Part shown: positions 27,247-35,687 of the stretch, in pieces
Numbering within the stretch: the stretch's first letter is position 1
Layout: each line of letters opens with the position of its first letter
Origin: Chryseobacterium ginsenosidimutans
GTDB taxonomy: Bacteria > Bacteroidota > Bacteroidia > Flavobacteriales > Weeksellaceae
Direction of reading: 5' to 3'
DNA: 64,000 bases
NCBI RefSeq assembly: GCF_024807225.1
Contig: NZ_JANUCO010000001.1
Coordinates: 2,790,001 to 2,854,000, forward strand
Notes under the pieces: model-generated
What the model was told of the DNA's origin: nothing
The model's database searches: none
Seen by the model: only the letters and a program-made list of their open reading frames with translations
Made by a program: the position numbers and the translations under genes

Positions 27247-27942
27247 ATGATTTTTACTAAACTCATATTGGCACATTTATTTGGAGACTTTATTCTCCAG
27301 CCAAATTCTTGGGTTGCAGAGAAAGAAAGCAAAAAACTGAAGAGCAAATATTTGTACCTTCATGTTTTGATTCACACGGTCTTAAGTTTTATTTTCCTTT
27401 GGGATCTACAACTTTGGTGGGTAGCGGTTTTGGTGGGAGTTTCTCATTTTATTATTGATGCTGCGAAACTGAGTTTTCAGACTGTTAAAAATAAGAAAAA
27501 CTGGTTTTTCTTTGATCAGGCTCTTCATATTTTAGTAATTGCAGGAGTTTCTTTTTATTTTAATGAATTCAGTTTTGAATTTTTAAAAGATCAGGAAATT
27601 TTAAAAATAGTAATGGCAGCTTTGTTTTTAACGACACCTGCTTCAATTTTTATCAAAATATTATTGTCTTCATGGACGCCCGTTCCGGAGACTACAAATA
27701 ACATACAAACCGAATCTTTATCAAGTGCCGGAAAATATATTGGAATTTTAGAACGTTTACTGGTATTCACTTTTATTTTGGTGAATCACTGGGAAGGCGT
27801 TGGTTTTATGGTGGCTGCAAAATCTGTTTTCAGATTCAGTGACTTAGCACAGGCCAAACAAAGAAAATTAACAGAATATGTATTAATCGGTACATTGTTG
27901 AGTTTTGGATTGGCAGTTTTAACAGGAATTTTAATTAAATAA
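27247..27942 (+). CDS. DUF3307 integral membrane protein
   Basis: A 231-residue protein with about six hydrophobic segments, matching DUF3307 at its N-terminus (LILAHLFGDFILQPNSWV). Four pairs of polar residues sit one helical turn apart: His10/Asp14, His39/His43, His67/Asp71 and Asp90/His94. This pattern suggests a metal-binding site inside the membrane, as in membrane-embedded hydrolases; that is my inference. It is translationally coupled to satD (2-nt gap) and purC starts 22 nt after its stop, so purC might be read through. Confidence 0.75.
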   Translation: MIFTKLILAHLFGDFILQPNSWVAEKESKKLKSKYLYLHVLIHTVLSFIFLWDLQLWWVAVLVGVSHFIIDAAKLSFQTVKNKKNWFFFDQALHILVIAGVSFYFNEFSFEFLKDQEILKIVMAALFLTTPASIFIKILLSSWTPVPETTNNIQTESLSSAGKYIGILERLLVFTFILVNHWEGVGFMVAAKSVFRFSDLAQAKQRKLTEYVLIGTLLSFGLAVLTGILIK

Positions 27943-27964
27943 CTAAAAATAAATCTAGTAAGAA

Positions 27965-28684
27965 ATGGAAAAGAAAGAAATGTTGTACGAAGGTAAAGCG
28001 AAACAAGTATTTGCTACCGATAATCCTGATCAAGTTGTAGTTCGTTTCAAGGACGATGCTACTGCATTTAACGCTCAAAAAAGAGGATCTGTTGATTTGA
28101 AAGGTGAAATGAACAATGCCATCACCACTCTTATTTTTGAATATTTAAATGAAAAAGGGATTAAGACTCATTTCATTAAGCAATTGGACGAAAGAGAACA
28201 ATTGGTAAAAAAAGTATCTATTATTCCTTTGGAAATGGTGGTAAGAAACTATTCTGCAGGAAGTATGGCTCAAAGATTAGGAGTTGAAGAAGGAATTAAA
28301 TCTCCTGTAACGATCTTCGATATCTGCTACAAGAAAGACGAGTTGGGAGATCCGCTTATCAACGATCACCACGCTGTTTTCTTAGGGGCTGCAACGTATG
28401 AAGAGCTTGATGAAATGTATGAATTAACTTCAGACATCAACGAAATTTTGATCGATCTTTTCGACAAAATGAACATCATCTTGGTTGATTTCAAAATCGA
28501 ATTAGGAAAAACTTCTGACGGTGAAATCATCTTGGCAGACGAAATTTCTCCTGATACTTGCAGACTTTGGGACAAAGACACGATGAAGAAATTGGATAAA
28601 GACAGATTCAGAAGAGACTTAGGAGAAGTTACTGAGGCTTATGTTGAGATCTACAACAGATTGAAAACTTTACTTAACAAGTAA
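27965..28684 (+). CDS. purC: SAICAR synthetase (phosphoribosylaminoimidazole-succinocarboxamide synthase)
   Basis: A 239-residue ATP-dependent ligase of purine synthesis. It starts KKEMLYEGKAKQVFATDNPD and has the family motifs FKDDATAFNAQK, IPLEMVVRNYSAGSMAQRLG, and LADEISPDTCRLWD. Typical length for the short PurC form. It sits directly after DUF3307 and before purF. Confidence 0.95.
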   Translation: MEKKEMLYEGKAKQVFATDNPDQVVVRFKDDATAFNAQKRGSVDLKGEMNNAITTLIFEYLNEKGIKTHFIKQLDEREQLVKKVSIIPLEMVVRNYSAGSMAQRLGVEEGIKSPVTIFDICYKKDELGDPLINDHHAVFLGAATYEELDEMYELTSDINEILIDLFDKMNIILVDFKIELGKTSDGEIILADEISPDTCRLWDKDTMKKLDKDRFRRDLGEVTEAYVEIYNRLKTLLNK

Positions 28685-28685
28685 G

Positions 28686-28806
28686 ATTTCAGATTTGAGA
28701 CATCAGATGCTAGATTTTTAGCTCTGAAAAAATGATTTGTTATTTAACAAAAATAAATTTGAAGTTGGTTTTTAGTCTAAAATCTAATATCTGACTTCTG
28801 CTATCT
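28686..28806 (+). repeat. Intergenic imperfect inverted repeat between purC and purF
   Basis: The left end (TCAGATGCTAGATTTTTAG, around 28703) is partly complementary to the right end (CTAAAATCTAATATCTGACT, around 28778). The interior is AT-rich with no ORF. The design is that of a small non-autonomous repeat. Confidence 0.5.
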
Positions 28807-28824
28807 ATAATAGAAAAAATAGAA

Positions 28825-30324
28825 ATGAAAAGTTTAGACATTCATAAAAGTGAATATTTAAAACAATTTGAAAATCAAACCTACGGAAGAAATCTTTTCA
28901 GAACGCAGGAAGAAGAAAGACTTGATGCTCCGAACGAGGAGTGCGGTATCTTCGGAATGTATTCTGATAACGATTTGGATACGTTTTCTCTTTCGCAGTT
29001 CGGGCTTTTTGCGCTACAGCACAGAGGTCAGGAAGCATGTGGTATTTCTGTTTTAAAGGACGGAAAAATCACCAATATGAAAGATGAAGGGTTGGTTTTA
29101 GATGTTTATAAAGAGATCCAGGATCCTGAAGCTTTTATGGGAAATTCTGCAATCGGACACACTCGTTATACGACTGCAGGAGACAAAAAGAAGTATAATT
29201 TTCAGCCATTTTTCGCGAAAAACGAATATGACCAGATTATTCTTTCTATAGCGCATAACGGTAATCTTACCAATGCAAAAGAATTAAAACACGAACTGGA
29301 AGCTGAAGGCGTAGTTTTCAGAGCAACTTCTGATTCTGAGGTTATTTTAAGATTAATTCAAAAAAATCTTGATCTAGGTCTTCGTGGAGCTATTAAAGCA
29401 ACAATGGAGAAAATTGAAGGAGCCTATTCTGTTGTCGGAATGACGAGAAATAAATTTTTCGCATTCAGAGATTTCAACGGAATCAGACCTTTGGTTTTGG
29501 GAGCAATTAACGAAAATTCTTACGTTGTTGCTTCAGAATCTGTGGCTTTAGATGCTGTCGGAGCTCAATATGTACGTGATATTTTACCGGGAGAAATCAT
29601 TTATACCAATGAAAATGAGCCCGGAAAATTGAATTCTTACATGGTAGATGAAGCAAAAGGAAAGCAAAGAATCTGTTCTTTTGAATATATTTATTTTGCA
29701 AGACCCGATTCTACATTAGAAAACATCAATGTCTACGAAATCAGAGAAAAATCTGGTGAAAAAATCTGGGAACAGGCTCCTGTAGAAGCAGATATCGTAA
29801 TCGGAGTTCCTGATTCGGGAGTTCCTGCTGCGATTGGTTTTTCTAAGGCTTCCGGGATTCCTTTCCGTCCGGTTTTGATTAAAAACAGATATATCGGAAG
29901 AAGTTTCATCGTACCGACTCAGGAAATGAGAGAAAGGGTAGTGAACCTTAAACTGAACCCGATTATTTCTGAAATCAAAGGCAAAAGAGTAGTAATCATC
30001 GACGATTCAATCGTTCGTGGAACTACTTCTAAGAGATTGGTTAAGATTTTAAAAGAAGCAGGCGTGAAGGAAATTCACTTTAGAAGTGTTTCTCCGCCAA
30101 TCATTGCACCTTGTTATTTGGGAATCGATACGCCGTCAAAAGACGATTTGATTTCTGCAAATATGACGACTGAAGAGCTTAGAGATTATTTGGGAGTAGA
30201 TTCTTTAGAATTTTTAAGTACCGATAACTTAAAAGCAATTTTAGGATCTTCCAACCACTGTTTCGGATGTTTTACAGAAGAATATCCTGTAGCAAAAGGA
30301 GAAGAGGTAGAATTATTTAGTTAA
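28825..30324 (+). CDS. purF: Amidophosphoribosyltransferase
   Basis: A 499-residue enzyme for the first step of purine synthesis. Residues 1-39 precede a nucleophile Cys in EECGIFGMYS, so the protein has a propeptide that is probably removed to expose Cys40. The Ntn-glutaminase domain shows GHTRYTTAG and NGNLTN; the phosphoribosyltransferase domain shows the PRPP motif VVIIDDSIVRGTTSKRL. C-terminal cysteines (SSNHCFGCF) could take part in an Fe-S cluster as in the Bacillus-type enzyme. A clear terminator follows. Confidence 0.95.
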   Translation: MKSLDIHKSEYLKQFENQTYGRNLFRTQEEERLDAPNEECGIFGMYSDNDLDTFSLSQFGLFALQHRGQEACGISVLKDGKITNMKDEGLVLDVYKEIQDPEAFMGNSAIGHTRYTTAGDKKKYNFQPFFAKNEYDQIILSIAHNGNLTNAKELKHELEAEGVVFRATSDSEVILRLIQKNLDLGLRGAIKATMEKIEGAYSVVGMTRNKFFAFRDFNGIRPLVLGAINENSYVVASESVALDAVGAQYVRDILPGEIIYTNENEPGKLNSYMVDEAKGKQRICSFEYIYFARPDSTLENINVYEIREKSGEKIWEQAPVEADIVIGVPDSGVPAAIGFSKASGIPFRPVLIKNRYIGRSFIVPTQEMRERVVNLKLNPIISEIKGKRVVIIDDSIVRGTTSKRLVKILKEAGVKEIHFRSVSPPIIAPCYLGIDTPSKDDLISANMTTEELRDYLGVDSLEFLSTDNLKAILGSSNHCFGCFTEEYPVAKGEEVELFS

Positions 30325-30347
30325 AATTTTTAATTAAAATAAAAACG

Positions 30348-30380
30348 AAAGGTCAGGCTTAATTACTAAGTCTGACCTTT
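30348..30380 (+). terminator. Terminator of purF
   Basis: AAAGGTCAG-G-CTT pairs with AAG-T-CTGACCTTT around a short AT loop, followed by T residues. Confidence 0.8.
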
Positions 30381-30422
30381 TCATTTGCAAATTAATTAGA
30401 TATGATATGAATAAATGGGTAG

Positions 30423-31145
30423 TTAAAATTTATAATTTAATCCTAACTGGAATACTCTGTTGGTCGTATTATTTTTGTTTTCTTCTGCGATTCCGGAGTT
30501 GTTTGCAATGTGAGTTAAGCTGTTTACATATCTCGCGTTGATGCCTAAGTTCTTTGTGAAATAATATCCAAGACCAAGACCTAAACCAATATTAAACTTC
30601 TTAATATCATCCTTATTGACGCTTTGCGAATATGAAGTTGTCTGAGTCGTTGTTGCGTCTCCCGTTGTTGTTGTAATAGTGCTTTCGCCCTTATCTTTAC
30701 CATCCAGTAAGTAGCTGAATTCCGGACCGGCTTCAATATAGAAATTATCGGTTGCCTTCATCTGAAGCATTAAGGGAACGGAAATATAATTTAAATAAAC
30801 CTTTTCATCATTTACCATTTTTACAGTGGTACTTCCGGTTGTTACCTCAGAAACTGAAACAGCACTTCTTGCTCCTAATTGATTATATAGAACCTCAGGT
30901 TGAATCGCAAGCTTCTTAGAAAGAGGAATATTAACAAACGCACCGGCATTGAATCCTATTTTCTGATTCTTCACACTTAACTGCTGACTGTCAAAAGCTG
31001 CCGCATTTGCGCCTCCTTTGATACCAAATCTTACAGATTCTTTTTCTTTTTTCTCAATAGGAGCGGATGTTACTGTAGGTTTTGTTTCCTGAGCAAAGGT
31101 TAGAGTACCAGCAACTATTGCTAGTCCTAGAAATGACTTCTTCAT
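30423..31145 (-). CDS. Outer-membrane beta-barrel protein, PorT/porin-family type
   Basis: A 240-residue intact barrel protein with a signal peptide (LAIVAGTLTFAQ) and alternating hydrophobic strands that end in the aromatic beta-signal NYKF recognised by the BAM machinery. Segments VRFGIKGGANAAAF, FNAGAFVNIPLSKKLAIQPE and GLGLGLGYYFTKNLGINARY match those of two neighbouring paralogs. The family belongs to the Bacteroidota OMP_b-brl group; the substrate is unknown. It shares the upstream TTGGCAAG-n-AATTTG motif with those paralogs. Confidence 0.88.
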   Translation of the reverse strand: MKKSFLGLAIVAGTLTFAQETKPTVTSAPIEKKEKESVRFGIKGGANAAAFDSQQLSVKNQKIGFNAGAFVNIPLSKKLAIQPEVLYNQLGARSAVSVSEVTTGSTTVKMVNDEKVYLNYISVPLMLQMKATDNFYIEAGPEFSYLLDGKDKGESTITTTTGDATTTQTTSYSQSVNKDDIKKFNIGLGLGLGYYFTKNLGINARYVNSLTHIANNSGIAEENKNNTTNRVFQLGLNYKF

Positions 31146-31207
31146 AATTTTGTTTTTTAATTTTACGATGTCTTGCCTAATCGTTTAATCAGACTTACTG
31201 GTGTTTC

Positions 31208-31223
31208 GCAAATTACTTGCCAA
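31208..31223 (-). promoter_or_regulatory. Conserved promoter-like motif before barrel paralog 1
   Basis: On the minus strand this reads TTGGCAAGTAATTTGC, with GG and GC 10 nt apart as in sigma-54 -24/-12 elements. It lies 63 nt before the start codon and recurs before the other two paralogs. The gap 31146-31465 holds only this motif and the terminator at 31415-31448. Confidence 0.55.
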
Positions 31224-31414
31224 AATTATTTATTTAGGGTGAAACCACTGTTAACAAAAGGATGCAAGCGTTAAAATAATTCAAATAAAATAGATTTATT
31301 TTAAATTTATTTAATAACAAACTTATTTTGGGTTTAAAATTTCAATCGATCCTGTTATTATGTTGCATTAAAATTTTAACAGTAATTTTAATGATGATTT
31401 TCAACCAACAAACA

Positions 31415-31448
31415 AAACAGCCGGATTTAGTAATAAATCCGGCTGTTT
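31415..31448 (-). terminator. Terminator of barrel paralog 2
   Basis: AAACAGCCGGATTT and AAATCCGGCTGTTT form a perfect 14-bp stem with a 6-nt loop just after the stop at 31466. Confidence 0.85.
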
Positions 31449-31465
31449 CTTATAAAATTATTTTT

Positions 31466-32045
31466 TTAAAACTTGTAAGCAACTCCTACTTGGAATACGC
31501 TGTTTCTAATTGCATCATCGTTATTATTCTCGATAATATCTGTAGCTCCAGCAACGAATCTTGCCGTCACTCCGAATCCTTGTGCGAAATAATATCCTGC
31601 TCCAAGACCTACACCAAAATCAAATCCTTTGTAGAAATCTTTCACATCCACAGAAACCGCCGTCGCCTTTAATCTTTCTGCTGATCGCAAAACTGAATTG
31701 TGGCCCTGCTTCCAGATACAATTCCGGAAGAATATTATACTGAAGCATTACCGGCACAGAAATGTAATCCAGATTTAATCTTACATCAGAAAAATCTTCG
31801 TTTTTTGCACCCACTCCGTTGTATAGAAGTTCAGGCTGTACGCTGAAAGAGCTTGCAACGGGGATATTAGCGAAGAATCCTCCATAGATTCCGGCTTTTG
31901 CTTTTGCGTCGTCAGAATTAATGGAAGATACGTTCAATCCGGCTTTAATACCGAATCTTACGGGTGAAGTTGAAGCTTTGGCTTTTTCTTGGGCAAATGC
32001 TAAAGAACTTGATGCAATTGCTAATCCTAACATTAGTTTTTTCAT
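31466..32045 (-). pseudogene. Outer-membrane barrel paralog 2, frameshifted
   Basis: The frame from ATG at 32045 (signal peptide LGLAIASSSLAFAQ) runs to GPQFSFAISRKIKGD and then leaves the family. The missing second half (VKDFYKGFDFGVGLGAGYYF to the terminal VGVAYKF) is in another frame, 31466 to ~31690. Removing one A from an AAA run on the coding strand (31668-31670 or 31675-31677 on the plus strand) restores a 192-residue protein that aligns with both neighbours. It may be a real lesion or a sequence error. Confidence 0.8.
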
Positions 32046-32096
32046 AGTTATTGTTTTTAAAGTTATTAATAAATAGTTTATTCGCGAGAATTGCAA

Positions 32097-32111
32097 CAAA
32101 TTTCTTGCCAA
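32097..32111 (-). promoter_or_regulatory. Conserved promoter-like motif before barrel paralog 2
   Basis: On the minus strand TTGGCAAGAAATTTG, the same 15-mer as before paralogs 1 and 3 with one variable base, 52 nt before the start codon. The -12 dinucleotide is GT, not GC. Confidence 0.5.
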
Positions 32112-32207
32112 TTTTTATTAATTGATGTAATGATTGACAAAAATTAGGTTGTAAATAAATCAAAATATCAATCAATCTTTATCAATAAGCCTTTAATAAA
32201 AAGAAAA

Positions 32208-32239
32208 AAGGTCGGACTTAAAAAATTAAGCCTGACCTT
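32208..32239 (-). terminator. Terminator of barrel paralog 3
   Basis: AAGGTCGGACTTA and TTAAGCCTGACCTT form a long stem with two mismatches. The minus strand then runs into T-rich DNA. Confidence 0.65.
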
Positions 32240-32280
32240 CTATTGAAATCAAAATTGTTTTTTTCTAAACCTTGAGCTGA

Positions 32281-32932
32281 TTAGAATTTGTAAGCCAACC
32301 CTACTTGGAAAGTATTGTTTCTTACAGCATCAGAAACCGCTTGGTCTGTCTTTAGCAACATCTGTTACACCTGCAACATATCTTGCCGTAATACCGATAT
32401 TATCTGTGAAATAATAACCTGCACCAAGACCGATACCTAAGTTAAAAGTGTTTAAACTATCCTTGTAATTATCTGATGTAGATGAATCACCGTTGGATTC
32501 GTTTTTAATTTTATTTTTTGCACTTACCATCAATCCGAATTCCGGACCTGCTTCTATATATAAATTAGGGATAAAGTTGTACTGAAACATTAATGGTACA
32601 GCAACATAATCTAAATGAGTAGCTGAAGAATATTTAGTACCTAATAAAGTATAGTCTGCTTTGCTACCATATTGAGTATAGATTACCTCCGGTTGGATAC
32701 TGAAAGAGGTTGCAATTGGAATGTTTGCAAAAACACCTGCATTGAATCCGATTTTAGATTTTTGATCGTCTAGTGAACCGTCTTTTGATAAAGAAGAAAC
32801 GTTCATTCCACCTTTGATACCGAATCTTACATCAGAAGAACTTCTGGTTGTAGTGGTCGTCGTAGTTGTCGTTGTTTGAGCGAATGCTAATGAACTTGCC
32901 GTTATTGCTATTCCTAAGATTAACTTTTTCAT
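32281..32932 (-). pseudogene. Outer-membrane barrel paralog 3, C-terminal frameshift
   Basis: The frame from 32932 encodes a signal peptide, a run of ten Thr right after the cleavage site, and barrel strands, but it ends at KDRPSGF (32330) without a beta-signal. Just past the lesion, another frame encodes AVSDAVRNNTFQVGLAYKF to a stop at 32281. Removing one A of the AAA at 32351-32353 (coding GCTAAAGAC) joins the two into a 216-residue protein with the proper terminal Phe. As read, the product would lack its BAM signal. Confidence 0.8.
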
Positions 32933-33007
32933 AACTTTAATTTTTTAATTTTTACTATTTTAAATTTTACTACTTGTCAATTTTTTCCGTTGACGGTGAG
33001 TATCTTT

Positions 33008-33022
33008 CAAATTGCTTGCCAA
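33008..33022 (-). promoter_or_regulatory. Conserved promoter-like motif before barrel paralog 3
   Basis: On the minus strand TTGGCAAGCAATTTG, 76 nt before the start codon. It is the third copy of the motif shared by the barrel genes. Confidence 0.5.
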
Positions 33023-33049
33023 AAAACAAAATATGATAAAAGTCAATAA

Positions 33050-33078
33050 AAAATCCGCCTGAAAAACGAGCGGATTTT
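33050..33078 (-). terminator. Terminator of aroB
   Basis: AAAATCCGC and GCGGATTTT form a perfect 9-bp stem followed by T residues on the minus strand. Confidence 0.8.
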
Positions 33079-33199
33079 ATTTTAATGCATTGATTTTTAA
33101 TTATTTGAAAACTTAATTAAACGTTTGTTTATAAATATTCTAGATTAATAATTTTCTTAAATCCAATGAAATTTACCTCATTATTTGATGAAAATAATC

Positions 33200-34246
33200 T
33201 TATGCATTGTTTAATTTTCTATAAAAATCCAAAGATTGGGTAATATTTTTCAGGTTGCATTGATGATCAAAATTACAAGACCCAATTCCGGAAAGCAAAG
33301 AAAAGTTGATTTTGCTGTCGACATTCTTTTTATCATTTAATAATAAATCAAAAATATCTTCATCTTTAAAATCACTGATATCCAAGTAAGGATAGTACTT
33401 CTGGATATTTTCGATAATTAAATCTGAGTCTTCTTCCGAGATCAAACCTTCCAGATAAGCAAGATGCGCTTCAGAAATCATTCCCATTGCAACCGCTTCA
33501 CCGTGAAGAATAGGATTTCCCTGACTTAAACATAAACTTTCAATCGCATGACCAATCGTATGCCCGAAATTCAAGGTTTTTCTGATATTTTTCTCATGAA
33601 AATCCTGCTCTACAACATTTTGTTTAATATCCATCGAAGTCTGAATATGAGGAATTACACTTTCTATATCTAATTTATGAATCTGAATTAAATTTTCCCA
33701 ATGTGCTTTATCGGCAATCAAGCCGTGTTTTAGCATTTCTGCAAAACCGCTTCTCAATTCTTTAAAAGGAAGCGTTTCCAAAAATTTCGGATACACAAAA
33801 ATCTTTTCAGGAAAGCTGAAAGTTCCCACCATATTTTTATAATGCATCAGATCAATTCCCGTTTTTCCTCCGATTGAAGCGTCACACATCGACAAAAGGG
33901 TAGTAGGAATATTAATAAACTCAATTCCTCTTTTATAAGTTGAAGATACAAAACCTCCCATATCCGTAATGACACCGCCACCAAGGTTGATTACCAAAGC
34001 CTTTCGGTCTGCTTTCATTTCTGTAAGAATTTCCCAAAGTTGGTTCGCCGTCTGAATATTTTTCATTTCTTCACCTGCTTCTACCTCCAAGATTTCAAAA
34101 CCAAGATCTGTTTCCATGTTTCCTAAAAGAATAGGAAGACAATATTCATGGGTGTTTTCATCAACTAAAATAAAAATTTTGCTGAAAGATTTTTCGTGTA
34201 AAAAAGAGTTTAATTGCGAGAAATTATCGTCTACTAATGTTATCAT
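33200..34246 (-). CDS. aroB: 3-Dehydroquinate synthase
   Basis: A 348-residue NAD- and zinc-dependent enzyme of the shikimate pathway. NAD-binding NLGGGVITDMGGFVSSTYKRGI region, the KTGIDLMHYKNMVGTF substrate loop, and zinc ligands in GFAEMLKHGLI, LNFGHTIGHAIES and HGEAVAMGM are all seen. It shares a 101-bp divergent promoter region with the pseudouridine synthase gene. A minus-strand -7 box is at 34284-34291. Confidence 0.95.
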   Translation of the reverse strand: MITLVDDNFSQLNSFLHEKSFSKIFILVDENTHEYCLPILLGNMETDLGFEILEVEAGEEMKNIQTANQLWEILTEMKADRKALVINLGGGVITDMGGFVSSTYKRGIEFINIPTTLLSMCDASIGGKTGIDLMHYKNMVGTFSFPEKIFVYPKFLETLPFKELRSGFAEMLKHGLIADKAHWENLIQIHKLDIESVIPHIQTSMDIKQNVVEQDFHEKNIRKTLNFGHTIGHAIESLCLSQGNPILHGEAVAMGMISEAHLAYLEGLISEEDSDLIIENIQKYYPYLDISDFKDEDIFDLLLNDKKNVDSKINFSLLSGIGSCNFDHQCNLKNITQSLDFYRKLNNA

Positions 34247-34283
34247 TTTCTGTTTTCCTGTATATTTTAAATAAACTATATTG

Positions 34284-34333
34284 CAAAGTTATGATTCTTA
34301 ATTTTTAACTCGTTACTAAATTAACTATCTTTG
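34284..34333. promoter_or_regulatory. Divergent promoters for aroB and the pseudouridine synthase gene
   Basis: On the minus strand TAACTTTG (34284-34291) serves aroB. On the plus strand TATCTTTG (34326-34333) lies 14 nt before the ATG at 34348. Both fit TAnnTTTG. Confidence 0.65.
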
Positions 34334-34347
34334 CACAAATATTTAGC

Positions 34348-35503
34348 ATGAGCAGAGACAATAATTCAGGAAGACCAAAGAAACCAAGAAGTTCAACAAG
34401 AAATAATTCTGATGATTCTCGTGCTTCAAGATCAGGAAATTCTTCTGGTTCAAAACCTTTCAAAAAACCATTTCCAAAGGCTGGAGAGAGAAATTCTGAT
34501 TCTAGGAAAAGCAGTGGCGACACAAGCTACCAAGCCAGAATGGAAAAGAAATACTCAAAAACTGAACAAGAGCCATTTATCAGCAGCCCAGGTGAAGAAA
34601 AAAAATCATTCGGAAAATCTGCTCCACAAAGAGGAGGAGTTAGAGATAAAAGCTTTAATACTAGAGATAAGTATGAAAGAGGCAGCTTAAAATACGGAAG
34701 AAGACCAGGAAGTGGAGATGACAGAAATCAAGATGGTGCAAAATCTTTCGTACAGAAAAGAAGACTGAATAAAATAGAAAAAGATATTCATAAAGACACG
34801 ATCCGTCTTAATAAATACATCGCCAATTCAGGAATCTGCAGCAGAAGAGAAGCAGATGAAACTGATCACTCAAGGTTTGGTAGAAGTAAACGGAAAAGTG
34901 GTGAATGAAATGGGATATCAGGTTGAGAAAACAGATAAAGTAGTTTTCGACGGACAGAATATTACTCCGGAAAAACCAGTGTATGTACTTCTTAATAAGC
35001 CAAAAGGTTATATTTCTACAACGAAAGACGACAAAGCAAGAAAGACAGTAATGGATTTGGTGGCAAACGCTTCTCCTTACCGTGTTTTCCCTGTGGGAAG
35101 ACTGGATCGTTCTACAACGGGAGTTATTCTTTTAACGAACGACGGACACATGACCAAAAAGCTGACGCACCCATCTTTTGACGCTAAAAAGATCTATCAC
35201 GTAACATTAGATAAGAAATTAACCAATGAAGACATGAAACTGATCGTTGAAGGTATTCGTTTGGACGAAGGAGTAGCTATGGTAGATCAAATCTCTTATA
35301 TCGAAGGAAAACCTAAAAATGAAGTAGGAATCGAGATCCATATCGGTTGGAATCGTGTGATCAGAAGAATTTTCCAGAGATTAGGATATGAAGTGGAAGC
35401 TTTAGACAGAGTAATGTTTGCGGGATTAACGAAGAAAAACATCAAAAGAGGACACTGGAGAATCCTTACAGATCTTGAAGTAAACAATCTTAAAATGCTT
35501 TAA
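34348..35503 (+). pseudogene. rluB: RsuA/RluB-type 23S/16S rRNA pseudouridine synthase, frameshifted
   Basis: The first frame encodes a ~150-residue Ser/Arg/Lys/Gly-rich basic tail, then the start of an S4 domain (RLNKYIANSGICSRREADE), and fails at 34860. The next frame (34856-35503) continues LITQGLVEVNGKVV and the synthase domain with VYVLLNKPKGYI and the catalytic Asp in VGRLDRSTTG. Removing one A from GATGAAACTG (34859-34861) gives EADELITQGLVE and a 384-residue protein. The long low-complexity basic N-terminus is typical of Bacteroidota RluB. A -7 box, TATCTTTG, is at 34326-34333. Confidence 0.85.
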
Positions 35504-35551
35504 TCGGGATTCGACTTTCGGATTTTTAGAGCTAATTTTAAGTTAAAAAAT

Positions 35552-35584
35552 AAAAAGACGTTGAATATTTTTCAACGTCTTTTT
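35552..35584 (+). terminator. Terminator of the pseudouridine synthase gene
   Basis: AAAAAGACGTTGAA and TTCAACGTCTTTTT form a 14-bp stem with a 5-nt loop. It may work on both strands for the convergent pncA gene. Confidence 0.85.
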
Positions 35585-35592
35585 TTATGCAG

Positions 35593-35672
35593 TTTGTCAT
35601 TCTGTGACGAAAGAAGAATCTATTAGCTTAATAAAGATTCTTCATTACGCTTCTGCTTCGTTCTGAATGACA
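35593..35672 (+). repeat. TTTGTCATTC-type dispersed inverted repeat
   Basis: The element starts TTTGTCATTCTG and ends CTGAATGACA, with inner complementary arms (AAGAATCT near 35610 and AGATTCTT near 35635). The element at 40744-40814 has the same outer arms. It lies between convergent genes. Confidence 0.7.
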
Positions 35673-35687
35673 GAGTAAATTTAAAAA

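Noticed and set aside
26639..27942. Calling SatD/DUF3307 a proven anti-phage or cyclic-nucleotide system
   Set aside because: Only motif resemblance and gene pairing are seen; no known defence gene is nearby.
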